Part shown: positions 44,080 to 53,567 of the stretch, one piece after another
Layout of the letters: each line of letters begins with the position of its first letter
How positions within the stretch are numbered: the first letter of the stretch is position 1
Source: Lautropia mirabilis
Lineage (GTDB): Bacteria; Pseudomonadota; Gammaproteobacteria; Burkholderiales; Burkholderiaceae_E
Direction of reading: 5' to 3'
Length of the DNA: 64,000 nt
NCBI RefSeq assembly: GCF_900637555.1
Contig: NZ_LR134378.1
Span: 320,001 to 384,000, forward strand
Made by a program: the position numbers and the translations under genes
The notes under the pieces: generated by a model
Told to the model about the DNA's origin: nothing
Seen by the model: the letters and a program-made list of their open reading frames with translations, nothing else
Databases searched by the model: none

Positions 44080-45393
44080 ATGTACCGATCCAAGATCCTG
44101 TGGTCGCTCGCCGGCCTCTTCTCCACGCCGCTTGCGGCCTTCTTCTTCATTCCGCTGCTGCTCTCGCGCATCGACAACGAGCGCTTCGGGATGATCGCCC
44201 TGGCCTGGACGCTGCTCAGCTACGCCTCGGCGCTGGACCTCGGCATCGGCCGGGCCACCACCCAGTACGTGTCCGCCCTGCGCGGCAAGGGAGACCTGGC
44301 CCAGATCCCGCCGGCCATCGACGTGGCCTGGCGCCTGTCCATCACCTACAGTGCCATCGGCGTGGCGCTCTTCCTGGTGGCGGTCGGCTTCGACGTGGAA
44401 AGCCTCATCACCTACCGCAACATCGGCGCGCAGGAACTGAAGATCGCCACCATCATCCTCATCTTCACGCTGCCGGTGCAGGTGCTCAGCGCGCTCTATC
44501 GCGGCATCATCGAGGCCTTCGAGGACTTCCGCGTCCCCAGCATCGTGCGCATGTACCTGGGCGTGGCCAATTTCGTGGCACCCATGCTGGTGTCGCTCTT
44601 CAGCCAGTCGCTGGTGCCGCTGGTGGCCTCCATCCTGATCAGCCGCGCCGTCGGGCTGTTCATGCTGTACTTCAACGTGCGCAAGAAGATGCACGCCCTG
44701 CGGACCAATCTGGGCAGCCAGGCCCTCCAGGCCAGCACGCCGGCCCAGCGACGCAGCATCCGCGTGCAGCTCAACCGCTTCGGCAAATGGATGACGGTCA
44801 GCAACATCGCCCATCCGCTGCTGATGCAGTCCGACCGCTTCATCATCGCTTCGGCCATCTCGGCGGCGGCCGTCACGGCCTACTACATCCCCAACGAGAT
44901 CATCCTGCAGAGCACCATGATCGCCTCGGCCATCACCAACGTGATGTTCCCGATGCTGACCGCGCGCCTGCAGCATGACGCCGGCGAAGGCCACCGCATC
45001 TTCGTCATGTGGCGCAACCGGCTGCTGCTCATCTCGGCCGCCATGTACATCGTGCTGTGCCTGGCCTTCCCCACCATCCTGCAGTTCTGGATGGGCGACA
45101 AGGTGGGACCGGAATCCGCCACGCTGGGCCGCATCATCTGCCTGGGCGCCTTCTTCTACACCGTCTCGGTCATCTACACATCGTACCTGCACGCCCAGAG
45201 CCGGGTGCGCGCCTGCGCCACCATCCAGCTCATTGAACTGGCCGTCTACATTCCGGCCCTGTACCTGTCGGCCCGCTTCTTCGGCCTGCAGGGCGCCGCC
45301 ATCTGCTGGGTGGCACGCGCCATCTTCGACGCCGTGGCCCTGGCCTGGGTCTCGCGCCGGCCGGCCAGCACACCGGTCTCCGCGGCCACCTGA
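44080..45393 (+). CDS. Wzx-type polysaccharide flippase, copy 2
   Basis: 437 aa with about 12 helices. Landmarks are MYRSKILWSLAGLFSTPLAAFFFIPLLLSRI at the start, SYASALDLGIGRATTQYVS, and NIAHPLLMQSDRFIIAS, which contains the conserved Asp-Arg in a helix. It is typical of the MATE/MVF-like polysaccharide exporters. It is probably cotranscribed with the preceding glycosyltransferase from the promoter at 42762. Substrate unknown. Confidence 0.88.
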   Translation: MYRSKILWSLAGLFSTPLAAFFFIPLLLSRIDNERFGMIALAWTLLSYASALDLGIGRATTQYVSALRGKGDLAQIPPAIDVAWRLSITYSAIGVALFLVAVGFDVESLITYRNIGAQELKIATIILIFTLPVQVLSALYRGIIEAFEDFRVPSIVRMYLGVANFVAPMLVSLFSQSLVPLVASILISRAVGLFMLYFNVRKKMHALRTNLGSQALQASTPAQRRSIRVQLNRFGKWMTVSNIAHPLLMQSDRFIIASAISAAAVTAYYIPNEIILQSTMIASAITNVMFPMLTARLQHDAGEGHRIFVMWRNRLLLISAAMYIVLCLAFPTILQFWMGDKVGPESATLGRIICLGAFFYTVSVIYTSYLHAQSRVRACATIQLIELAVYIPALYLSARFFGLQGAAICWVARAIFDAVALAWVSRRPASTPVSAAT

Positions 45394-45401
45394 CGCCGCA
45401 T

Positions 45402-45422
45402 GCCGGGGCACGCCGCCCCGGC
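45402..45422. terminator. GC-rich hairpin between convergent genes
   Basis: GCCGGGGC, loop ACGCC, GCCCCGGC followed by TCCTTCCCC. It lies between the flippase stop and the converging beta-helix gene. Confidence 0.45.
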
Positions 45423-45441
45423 TCCTTCCCCCTGGGGACGT

Positions 45442-47007
45442 TCAGATCCCTTCGATCTGCGGGATGATGGCGCGGTCCACCATCTCGCTGAAGTGCTTGC
45501 CCCCCCGGGGCAGCACCAGCTGGTCACGGCGCGGCACCGGCGCAAACTCGTTGCCCACCAGCTTGATCTGCCGCAGCAACCCCGCCTGACTTTCCGACAA
45601 CTCCAGCAGCGGCCCCCGGCCGGTCCATTGCACCTGATTGCCGGACAGCTCGCACATCAGCAGCGGATACTGCCCCCGATCGTCGCCCACCTGAGCCAGC
45701 ACGTACACCGGCACGTTCATCGACGTGGCCCGGATCTCGTTGCCCACGATGCGCACACCGTACATGCCGCGATCGGTGAAATGGTCGTCAGCCCCGCGCA
45801 GCCCATAGCCCCGGTGGCTCTTGCGCCGCAACTTGCTGTTGAAGGCCGACTCCACCGCAATGTAGGCGCGGCCTGCCGGCCCGGACAGCCGGTTGCCCCA
45901 GAAGGAGTTCTCGTTGGCCACCACCGCGCAGTAGATCATGTACTTGGGCAACCCCTCGCTGCCCACTTCCACCTCGTTCATGTAGAAGTCGTTCTTCGAC
46001 GCCCCCACATAGGCCTGCAGCAGCCCCTCGCCCCGCGCCCGGTTGTTGCGGATGCGGTTGTAGCTGACCGTGTTGAACGATGAGCCGTAGGCCAGATGGA
46101 TGGACGAGGACAGCGAATCCGTCAGCTCGTTGCCGGTAATGACGTTGTAGTGGGACTGGTGCTGGATCGACATGCAGCGGATCTGGCCCTGCAGCTTGTT
46201 GTCCTGCACCAGGCTGCGTCGCACGCCCAGGAACGAAATGCCGTAGTAGGCACCACTGATCTGGTTGCCCTCCAGCAGGTTGTCGTGCGCCGGCACCGGA
46301 ATGTCCGGCAGCACGAAGCGCCGCAGCCAGCTCTCGCGCGGGGAACTTTCCCCCGCCGGCAGCAACCGCTCGGCCTCGATCTCGATGCCGAAGCAGTCGT
46401 GGTCGGGCAGAGGCTCCACCTCGATGACGTTGTTGCGGAACACGTTGTAGGCCACGGCACGCGTGCTGTTGATGCCGTTGCTCATGCCCCGCACATAGAT
46501 GCCGTGACCCACCTGCACATGGCGGATCCGGTTGTCCACCACATGCACACCCTGGGTGTCGATCAGGTAGATGGCGGCCGCCTGGTCCGGGTAGGTCACC
46601 TGGCACTCGATGGACAGGCCGGAGACCAAGAAAGGATCCTTGATCGGGTCCCGCTCGGCCAGCTCCCGCACCAGAAAGCCCGCCCGTTTCGAGCTGCTCT
46701 GCAAGCGGATAAGGCTGCCCTTCTCACCCTTGACGCCCGCCATGGCGCCCGAGAAGCTCACCTGGTCGGTAATGACGTATTCACCGGCCGGAAACACCAG
46801 CCAGATGCCCTGCCGCGCGGCCGCCTGGGCAGCGCGGATCACCGCCAGCGTGTCGTCATCGCGTCCGTTGGCCTTTGCCCCGTACTCCAGCGGCGAGACG
46901 ACCCGATCCAGGCGACCGGGCCCCGTGGGCGTGGCGGCCCGCAGCTGCTGGGCCATCAGGAACGTGGCGGCACCGGCCCCCAGCGTCTTCAGAAACTCCC
47001 TTCTCAT
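45442..47007 (-). CDS. Exported right-handed beta-helix (pectate-lyase-like) protein
   Basis: 521 aa. The N-terminus MRREFLKTLGAGAATFLMAQQLRAA is a Tat-like signal. SPLEYGAKANGRDDD opens the fold, as in pectate-lyase-3 / GH28-related proteins, followed by many short N-x-I/V beta-coil repeats (NNVIEVE, NRIRHV, GNQISGAYYGI, NRIRNNRARGEG). Such proteins in EPS clusters act as lyases, hydrolases or epimerases on the polymer; the activity here is unproven. The start at 47007 has GGAGGAAAA right before it. It lies downstream of the membrane polymerase-like gene on the same strand. Confidence 0.85.
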   Translation of the reverse strand: MRREFLKTLGAGAATFLMAQQLRAATPTGPGRLDRVVSPLEYGAKANGRDDDTLAVIRAAQAAARQGIWLVFPAGEYVITDQVSFSGAMAGVKGEKGSLIRLQSSSKRAGFLVRELAERDPIKDPFLVSGLSIECQVTYPDQAAAIYLIDTQGVHVVDNRIRHVQVGHGIYVRGMSNGINSTRAVAYNVFRNNVIEVEPLPDHDCFGIEIEAERLLPAGESSPRESWLRRFVLPDIPVPAHDNLLEGNQISGAYYGISFLGVRRSLVQDNKLQGQIRCMSIQHQSHYNVITGNELTDSLSSSIHLAYGSSFNTVSYNRIRNNRARGEGLLQAYVGASKNDFYMNEVEVGSEGLPKYMIYCAVVANENSFWGNRLSGPAGRAYIAVESAFNSKLRRKSHRGYGLRGADDHFTDRGMYGVRIVGNEIRATSMNVPVYVLAQVGDDRGQYPLLMCELSGNQVQWTGRGPLLELSESQAGLLRQIKLVGNEFAPVPRRDQLVLPRGGKHFSEMVDRAIIPQIEGI

Positions 47008-47175
47008 TTTTCCTCCGAGGTTCGCGGTGATCGATCCGCCCACTCATCGAGCAACGGCCCGCCCGCCAGATCGGTCGACCTTCCCCGGAGCCCGGGCGTC
47101 CCGCAAGGCTGCAGGAACGTCCGCACAAGGCTGCCGTGCCGGATCATGCTGGGCACGGCGCCTGCCGCAAGGCCC

Positions 47176-48798
47176 TCAGCGCAGCCGCCCCGGGTTGCCC
47201 CGCACGGGGCGCGGGCCCATGGCCTGCTGACCAGCAGCCCGCTGACCGGCGGGCCGTTGGCCGGCCGGGTAGACCTGTCCCGCCGGACGTTGGCCGGCCG
47301 GGTACTGTCCCATCGGGCGCTGGCCGGCCGGGTATTGCTGCACCGGTCGCTGCCCCGCCGGGTACTGCTGCACGCCGCGCTGGCCGGCGGGGTACTGCTG
47401 CATGCCACGCTTGCCGGCGGGGTACTGCTGCATCCCGCGCTGACCGGCGGCCGCGCCCTGCCGCGCCGCCATGGCACCCGGCATGACGGGAGCCGGCATC
47501 GGGCCGCGCACCACGCGCGAGCCCCGGCGCCGCACCCGTGCGTCAAACATCGACGTGCCCGGATGGCGCACCAGGAAGATCGTCACCGGAAGTACATACA
47601 TCCAGTGGAAAGTGTAGGCCTCGATGTACGGGTTGGTGGCGGCAGCAATGAACGCACTGGCACAACCTGCAAACAGGAAGACATCGAAATTGGTCAGCCG
47701 CTTGTGCTTCCAGGTCTCGAAAACGCCCCAGCCATAGCGGATGAACGGCCAGGCATAGACAAGCGCACCCGCAAAACCGACGCGATAGATGGTTGCCAGC
47801 AGCACGATCTCATAACGCCAGGGATACATCTCGCTACGGATGTAATTGACCCCGATGCCGTGCCCGGCACCAATGCCGAAGGAGGAGATGATGCCATCGA
47901 ACAGCGCATTGGCCTGGTTGGTACGTTCGGAGCCGCCACCGCCGGACAGCTCTTCCCAGAAACCGCCAATGATGTAGAGCACGTCCACCTCGGTGAAGCT
48001 GCTGAGCAGGATGATGAAGACGATACCCGCCAGCACGGCAATGCCCACCTGCTTGCCCAGCGCCCAGGCAATGGTGCCGGCGCGCTGGCCGTGGATGCCG
48101 GGGCGCAGCAGCGCCCCCAGCACCAGCCCCACGGGCACCGACAGCATGAGGGCCGAACGGCCGGAGGTGACCGCCACCACCACCAGGATGCCCAGCGTGA
48201 TCAGCAGCTTGGTGCCCATCTCGCCGACGGCCAGCATGGCAAACATCGCGCTGGACATGAAGAGCAGCGTGCCATAGACGTGCATCGTGGCGCCCGAATA
48301 GCCGTCAACCAGGTTGACGTTGGCGTTCTCGGGCTCGATGAAGAAGCTGACTGCCTCAGGGCCACCGTTCAGGAACAGGTAGAAGAACAGGCCCACGCTG
48401 GCCGCGCCGAAGATGGCGTTGTTCTCCATCATCTTCTCGAGCGAGTCGCTCTCGAAGGTGGCCAGCACGCCGCCGGCCACCAGGATCCAGAGCGCAGGCG
48501 ACACGATGTAGATGAAAAGCGTCTGCAGCAGCGCCTCGTTGCTGGCGCCGTTGACCAGCCCCACCACCAGATACAGCAGCGTGACGGCCGACGAGGCCGC
48601 ATGCATCCAGACCACCCGCATGAAGGCGGGCGAGAAATTGGTCAGCGGCCAGCCCAGCGCAGCGGTAAGCGCCAGAAAGCTCACCGACACCGGCTTGATG
48701 GAGTTGGGCACGACCATCGTCAGGAACAGCAATATGACGAAGGACCAACGGAAACAGATCGGCAGCCATGCCGATCTGGCGTTATTCTGAGCAGCCAT
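47176..48798 (-). CDS. Wzy-like membrane protein with tandem-repeat C-terminal tail
   Basis: 540 aa. About 11 membrane helices (residues ~15-415) resemble O-antigen polymerases, with SGRSALMLSVPVGLVLG and the large loop SGGGGSERTNQANALFDGIISSFGIGAGHGIGVN. The last ~120 residues are basic. They contain six to seven repeats of about 10 residues based on RGMQQYPAGQ/RPVQQYPAGQ, ending RPVRGNPGRLR. The start at 48798 (MAAQNN) has GAGGAA upstream; the frame stays open to 48846. It is followed leftward by the beta-helix gene. Polymerase function is inferred. Confidence 0.8.
   Translation of the reverse strand: MAAQNNARSAWLPICFRWSFVILLFLTMVVPNSIKPVSVSFLALTAALGWPLTNFSPAFMRVVWMHAASSAVTLLYLVVGLVNGASNEALLQTLFIYIVSPALWILVAGGVLATFESDSLEKMMENNAIFGAASVGLFFYLFLNGGPEAVSFFIEPENANVNLVDGYSGATMHVYGTLLFMSSAMFAMLAVGEMGTKLLITLGILVVVAVTSGRSALMLSVPVGLVLGALLRPGIHGQRAGTIAWALGKQVGIAVLAGIVFIILLSSFTEVDVLYIIGGFWEELSGGGGSERTNQANALFDGIISSFGIGAGHGIGVNYIRSEMYPWRYEIVLLATIYRVGFAGALVYAWPFIRYGWGVFETWKHKRLTNFDVFLFAGCASAFIAAATNPYIEAYTFHWMYVLPVTIFLVRHPGTSMFDARVRRRGSRVVRGPMPAPVMPGAMAARQGAAAGQRGMQQYPAGKRGMQQYPAGQRGVQQYPAGQRPVQQYPAGQRPMGQYPAGQRPAGQVYPAGQRPAGQRAAGQQAMGPRPVRGNPGRLR
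47240..47455 (-). repeat. ~30-bp coding tandem repeat (YPAGQ units)
   Basis: Six to seven imperfect copies of an about 30-bp unit encoding QQYPAGQRG/P variants at the end of the membrane protein. Neighbouring copies are nearly identical at DNA level, so unit number could vary between strains. Confidence 0.8.
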
Positions 48799-48891
48799 CT
48801 GGCTGTTCCTCACTGAGGGAAAATGGCAAACCCCCGATTCAACCACCAGAATCGGACAGGCGCCAGATAAAATCAGAGAACGTGACCGGAG

Positions 48892-50013
48892 TTACTCTGT
48901 AGCGGCAAGAATATCGACGTTTACTTTTCTGACGTCAAATTTTTCAAGTGCCAGCTGGTAGCTGGCTTCGCCGTGGCGCTCCATCAGCCCCGGCTCGGTC
49001 AGATAACGTTCCATGGCAGCCACCAGGGCCGGCACATTGCGCGCCGGAATCAGGCAGCCGTTCACGTCCTGCGTCACCGTCTCGCGGCAACCCGGCACAT
49101 CGGTGGTGATGACGGGCCGGCCCATGGCCAGGGCCTCCAGCACGGTACGCGGCAGCCCTTCGGAATACGACGGCAGCACGCAGACGCTGGCACGCGTCAC
49201 GAAGGGACGCACATCCTTCACCCCCCCCTCGTAGCTGATCACGTCGGACGTGGCCCAGCTCTCGATCATCGACTCGGGGATGGCATCGGGCGACGAGTCC
49301 TTGTAGCCGATGATGATGAAGCGCGCATTCGGGTACTTCTGCTTCACCTGGGTGGCCGCTTCCACGTACTCGCGGATGCCCTTGGCCTTCAGCAGCCGGG
49401 CGGCCAGCAGGAAGGTCACTTCCGGCCCCGGGGGCAGCGGCACCCGCGCAAACTGCGTCAGGTTCACGCCCGAGCCGTTGACGATGCGGGTCTTCTTCAT
49501 GGGCACAAGGCCCTTTTTCACGAAGAGCGCCCGATCATCGGGATTCTGGAAAATGGCATTGTGCACCGGCACCATGGCCTGGCGATAAAGCTGCGAAGCC
49601 AGGCCCTTGAGCGCATTGCGCTTGGCGCTGCCGCCATGAAAGGCAAAGCCCAGCCCGGTGATCATCGGCACAAAGCGCAGATTCCGGACCCCCGCCGTGC
49701 GCACGGCCAGCCCGCCATAGACCACCGGCTTGATGGTGTAGCAGATCAGCACGTTGGGGCGGACCCGCCGCAGCAGCTTGCGGATGGCCAGCATCGTGAC
49801 CATGTCGCGCAGCGGGTTGATGCCGGTACGGTGCAGCGGCAGCGGCACGAAATCGGCCCCCAGCGCATGGATCTGGTCCAGCACTTCAGGCGTGAGCGGC
49901 GCGGCGGCAGCGCCCGTCACCTTGTAGCCCCTGGCCACCAGGTCCCGGATGAGATCGGCGCGAAACTCGATCAGGGATTCGGCCATTGCACCAATGAGAA
50001 GAGCACGCTTCAA
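48892..50013 (-). CDS. Glycosyltransferase family 4 (PglA-like)
   Basis: 373 aa GT-B enzyme resembling those that add HexNAc sugars to lipid-linked intermediates. N-terminal: LLIGAMAESLIEFRADLIRDL and CYTIKPVVYGGLAVR. The middle region TGLGFAFHGGSAKR is typical. Donor half: FLLAARLLKAKGIREY, then VLPSYSEGLPRTVLEALAMGRPVITTDVPGCRE with the EX7E pair. Upstream on the same strand are only spacer and divergent promoter space. It probably forms a unit with the polymerase-like and beta-helix genes. Acceptor and donor sugars are not known. Confidence 0.88.
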   Translation of the reverse strand: MKRALLIGAMAESLIEFRADLIRDLVARGYKVTGAAAAPLTPEVLDQIHALGADFVPLPLHRTGINPLRDMVTMLAIRKLLRRVRPNVLICYTIKPVVYGGLAVRTAGVRNLRFVPMITGLGFAFHGGSAKRNALKGLASQLYRQAMVPVHNAIFQNPDDRALFVKKGLVPMKKTRIVNGSGVNLTQFARVPLPPGPEVTFLLAARLLKAKGIREYVEAATQVKQKYPNARFIIIGYKDSSPDAIPESMIESWATSDVISYEGGVKDVRPFVTRASVCVLPSYSEGLPRTVLEALAMGRPVITTDVPGCRETVTQDVNGCLIPARNVPALVAAMERYLTEPGLMERHGEASYQLALEKFDVRKVNVDILAATE

Positions 50014-50282
50014 GACTGTATCGCCAAATGAATCAGGTTAAGGTATGTGCCAGCGGCGTCGGGGATTTTATCAGCGTCCCGGATACCCCACGGCCAAATA
50101 CCTACATTCACAAAGGCCTGAAGCTTTTCGTCATGTTAAGACACAAGAGATACGCACAATGTGCCAGCTCAGTGTCCAATTCCTCACCAGTGCTCATTCC
50201 TGCCTTCCGGTGAATGGCGGCCACCGCTATCATTCTCTGTAGATGTAACGAAGGCCCCCACCACCGACAACAGGCCAAGAAC

Positions 50283-50894
50283 ATGGAAAAGACCAAAACC
50301 GCTCCCACCACCATTCACCCCAGCGCCCTCGTCGACGAAGGCGCACAGATCGGTGAAGGCACGAAGGTCTGGCACTGGACTCACGTCAGCAGCGGCGCCG
50401 TCCTGGGCGAGCGCTGCTCGCTGGGCCAGAACGTCTACGTGGGCAACCGCGTCGTCCTGGGCAACAACGTCCGGGTGCAGAACAACGTCTCCATCTACGA
50501 CAACGTCACCCTGGAAGACGACGTGTTCTGCGGCCCCAGCATGGTCTTCACCAACGTGCTCAACCCCCGCGCCCATGTCTCGCGCAAGCACGAATACCGC
50601 AACACCCTGGTGCGCAAGGGTGCCAGCATCGGCGCCAACGCCACCGTGGTCTGTGGCACCACCATCGGCCGCTACGCCTTCATCGGCGCCGGCGCCGTGG
50701 TCTCGCGCAATGTGCCCGACCACGCCCTGATGGTCGGCGTGCCCGCACGCCGCACCGGCTGGGTCTGTCAGTGCGGCGTCAAGCTGCCCAACCTGTCGCA
50801 TGGTCAGGACAGTGCCATCGTTCACTGCCCCGAGTGCCACACCGGCTATAACATCACACCACACGCCTGCGAGCCCACCCAGCCCGAGGCCTGA
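50283..50894 (+). CDS. Left-handed beta-helix acetyltransferase (WbpD/WlbB-like)
   Basis: 203 aa. Hexapeptide repeats run from [25 protein letters not shown] through [29 protein letters not shown], the characteristic form of WbpD/WlbB. These N-acetylate the 3-amino group of UDP-GlcNAc3NA (UDP-2-acetamido-3-amino-2,3-dideoxyglucuronate). [24 protein letters not shown] is also conserved. The C-terminus carries a CQCG and CPEC pair, probably a zinc ribbon. The aminotransferase gene follows directly. The ATG at 50283 gives the family start; the longer frame to 50214 does not. Confidence 0.9.
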   Translation: MEKTKTAPTTIHPSALVDEGAQIGEGTKVWHWTHVSSGAVLGERCSLGQNVYVGNRVVLGNNVRVQNNVSIYDNVTLEDDVFCGPSMVFTNVLNPRAHVSRKHEYRNTLVRKGASIGANATVVCGTTIGRYAFIGAGAVVSRNVPDHALMVGVPARRTGWVCQCGVKLPNLSHGQDSAIVHCPECHTGYNITPHACEPTQPEA

Positions 50895-50988
50895 TTTCCA
50901 ACCCCGTCACGGCGGTGCCCTGCCGCAAGCCCGGCACCGCCCCTGGGCGCCAGCAAGGCGCCAGTCCAAGCCGCAAGAAGAAGCCATC

Positions 50989-52122
50989 ATGCTCGCCCCC
51001 CTGCAACACATCGATTTCATCGACCTCAAGCAACAGTACCGCCGCCTGAAACCCGCCATTGACGAGCGGATGCAGGCCGTGCTCAACCATGGCCAGTACA
51101 TCATGGGGCCGGAAGTGGCCGAGCTTGAGAAGCGCCTGGCCGAATACGTGGGCGTGCGCCATGCCATCGGCATCAGCGACGGCACCACGGCGCTGCAGGT
51201 GGCCATGATGGCCCTGGGCATCGGCCCCGGTGACGAAGTCATCACCACCCCGTTCACCTTCATCGCCACGGCCGAGACCATCAGCCTGCTGGGCGCCACG
51301 CCGGTGTTCGTCGACATCGATCCCGACACCTGCAACCTGGACGCCAACCTGCTGGAAGCGGCCATCACGCCGCGCACCCGCGCCATCATCCCGGTCAGCC
51401 TGTACGGCCAGTGCGCCGACATGGAAGCCATCAACGCCATTGCCGCCCGCCATGGCCTGCCGGTCATCGAGGACGGCGCCCAGAGCTTTGGCGCCACCCG
51501 TCACGGCAAACGCTCGGGCAGTCTGTCCACCATTGGCTGCACCAGCTTCTTCCCCAGCAAGCCGCTGGGCTGCTACGGTGACGGCGGCGCCTGCTTCACC
51601 AACGACGACGAGCTGGGCCGCAAGATGTCGCAGATCCGCCTGCATGGCCAGTCCAAGCGCTACGTGCACTCGGCCATTGGCGTCAACGGCCGGCTGGACA
51701 CCCTGCAGGCCGCCGTGCTGCTGGTCAAGCTGGATCACTTCGACGAGGACGTGAAGCTGCGCGCGGATGCGGGCGCCCGCTATGCCCGCCTGCTGGCCAA
51801 CGCCGCCCACCCGCAGATCCGCCCCGTGACGGTGGCCGAAGGCAACACCAGCGTCTACGCCCAGTACACCGTGCGCGTGCCCAACCGCGCCCGGGTCATC
51901 GAGGTGCTCAAGGCCAACGGCGTGCCCACCGCCGTGCACTATCCCATGTGCCTGCACAAGCAGCCGGTCTATGCCAGCACCCCGCTGGCCGCCCAGAGCT
52001 TCCCGCACGCCGAGAAGGCTGCCGACGAAGTGCTGAGCCTGCCCATGTACCCGGACATCGACCACGCCCTGCAGGCCCAGATCATCGATCACCTGGTCGC
52101 CGCCGTCGAAAGCACGCTCTGA
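50989..52122 (+). CDS. DegT/DnrJ/EryC1 sugar aminotransferase (WbpE/WlbC-like)
   Basis: 377 aa PLP enzyme. Landmarks: IDLKQQYRRLKPAIDERM, GPEVAELEKRLAEYVGVRHAIGISDGTTAL, TPFTFIATAETI, PVSLYGQCADMEAIN, VIEDGAQSFGATRHGK, and SFFPSKPLGCYGDGG with the PLP Lys. By resemblance to WbpE/WlbC it would transfer an amino group to C3 of a UDP-3-keto-GlcNAcA. Neighbour acetyltransferase and the distant WbpB-like dehydrogenase supply the flanking steps. The ATG at 50989 was chosen by family alignment. Confidence 0.92.
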   Translation: MLAPLQHIDFIDLKQQYRRLKPAIDERMQAVLNHGQYIMGPEVAELEKRLAEYVGVRHAIGISDGTTALQVAMMALGIGPGDEVITTPFTFIATAETISLLGATPVFVDIDPDTCNLDANLLEAAITPRTRAIIPVSLYGQCADMEAINAIAARHGLPVIEDGAQSFGATRHGKRSGSLSTIGCTSFFPSKPLGCYGDGGACFTNDDELGRKMSQIRLHGQSKRYVHSAIGVNGRLDTLQAAVLLVKLDHFDEDVKLRADAGARYARLLANAAHPQIRPVTVAEGNTSVYAQYTVRVPNRARVIEVLKANGVPTAVHYPMCLHKQPVYASTPLAAQSFPHAEKAADEVLSLPMYPDIDHALQAQIIDHLVAAVESTL

Positions 52123-52129
52123 TCCTGCC

Positions 52130-53506
52130 GTGAGCGAGTCCACCCCCAGCCCCGCCCCGGACGCGGACAACCATTCCGCGTCCCCGGCGCCCACCGCGCC
52201 GGCCACCCCGCCGGCTGCGGCCGCACCGCGCCAGTCCTCCTACATCCGCACCGTCCTGAAGGTGCTGACCGGCAGTGCGGCCGCCCAGGCCATCCCGCTG
52301 CTGGTCATGCTGCTGCTGGCCCGCCTGGTCAGCGTCGAGGCGCTGGGGGTCTATGCCATCTGGCAGGCCGTCATCTACATCGCCATCGTGCCGGCCACGG
52401 CCCGCATGGAAATCCTGCTGGTGGCACTGCCGCTGGCCAGCGACCGCCGCAAGGCCTTCCGCATCGGGCTGTTCAGCAGCATCGGCGTGGGCCTGCTGCT
52501 GTCACTGGTGGCGGTGCTGGCACACGGCTTCATCGAACAGCGCCTGCCCGGCTGGCCCCTCTCGGCCTCGGTCCTGGTGGGGCTGGGCACCTGGGCGCTG
52601 GCCATGCAGACGCTGTGGCTGGCCATGGCCGTCACCTCCGGCGCCTTTGGTGTGGTCAACCGCATCCGCATCACCTCGGCCGGCCTCACGGCGCTGCTGC
52701 AGGTGGTGCTGGTCCTGTTCTGGCCCAACGGCATGATGCTGATGCTGGGCTTCGTCATCGGCACCAGCATGGGCAGCTGGGCCGCCTGGCTGGGCCTGAA
52801 GGAATTCCTGCTGGCGCATGACCTGCCCGATCCGAGCGGCCGCCACAAGCCCTGCCAGACCTACGGCGAGCTGATGCGCACCCACGGCAAGACGCCGATG
52901 ATCGCCCTGCCCGCCGCCCTCATCAACACGGTGGCCCAGCAGATCCCGCTGCTGCTTACCGGCACCCGCTTCGGCGAGCACGCCGCCGGCCTGCTGGGCA
53001 CGGCATGGCGCACCATCTCGGCGCCCATGTCCATCATTTCCAACTCGGCCCAGGACGTCTTCAAGAACAAGGCCGCCGAGGAGTTCAACCGCACCGGCCA
53101 GTGCCGGGCCGCCTACAAGCAGACCCTGCGGCTGCTGGCCTTCCTGGGCATCTTCCCGTCGGCCGTGCTGCTGTTCTGGGGGCCGCCGCTGTTTGCCCTG
53201 GTCTTTGGCGAGAAATTCCGCGCCGCCGGCGAGATCGCCCAGGTCTTCGCGCCGCTGCTGTTCATCCGCTTCTTTGCCAGCCCGCTGGGCTACACGCTGC
53301 TCATCACCCGGCAGGCCAAGCTGGACCTGTACTGGCAGATCGGGCTGCTGGCCGTGAGCCTGGCCGCCTTCACCCTGCCCCAGGAGGCAATGACGGCCAT
53401 CAAGTGGTTCTCTGTGGGATATACCGCACTCTATGTGGTATATCTGCTACTACAATGGCGTGCGGCTGGGGGCCAAGGCAATCGCCATACCCCACCCAGC
53501 GCCTGA
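52130..53506 (+). CDS. Wzx-type polysaccharide flippase, copy 3
   Basis: 458 aa starting at GTG (52130), 7 bases after the aminotransferase stop. A Pro/Ala/Thr-rich N-terminal tail (~40 residues) precedes about 12 helices beginning TVLKVLTGSAAAQAIPLLVMLLLARL. Family features are LGVYAIWQAVIYIAIVPATARMEILL and ISNSAQDVFKNKAAEEFNRTGQ. It resembles lipopolysaccharide-type translocases found with O-antigen-like loci. Followed 61 bases later by a ligase/polymerase-like gene. Confidence 0.87.
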   Translation: MSESTPSPAPDADNHSASPAPTAPATPPAAAAPRQSSYIRTVLKVLTGSAAAQAIPLLVMLLLARLVSVEALGVYAIWQAVIYIAIVPATARMEILLVALPLASDRRKAFRIGLFSSIGVGLLLSLVAVLAHGFIEQRLPGWPLSASVLVGLGTWALAMQTLWLAMAVTSGAFGVVNRIRITSAGLTALLQVVLVLFWPNGMMLMLGFVIGTSMGSWAAWLGLKEFLLAHDLPDPSGRHKPCQTYGELMRTHGKTPMIALPAALINTVAQQIPLLLTGTRFGEHAAGLLGTAWRTISAPMSIISNSAQDVFKNKAAEEFNRTGQCRAAYKQTLRLLAFLGIFPSAVLLFWGPPLFALVFGEKFRAAGEIAQVFAPLLFIRFFASPLGYTLLITRQAKLDLYWQIGLLAVSLAAFTLPQEAMTAIKWFSVGYTALYVVYLLLQWRAAGGQGNRHTPPSA

Positions 53507-53567
53507 TCGAGCCTCTTGCCCCGCCGCCCTGGCCGGGCAACGAACCGGAACGGCCCAAGGAACCCAC

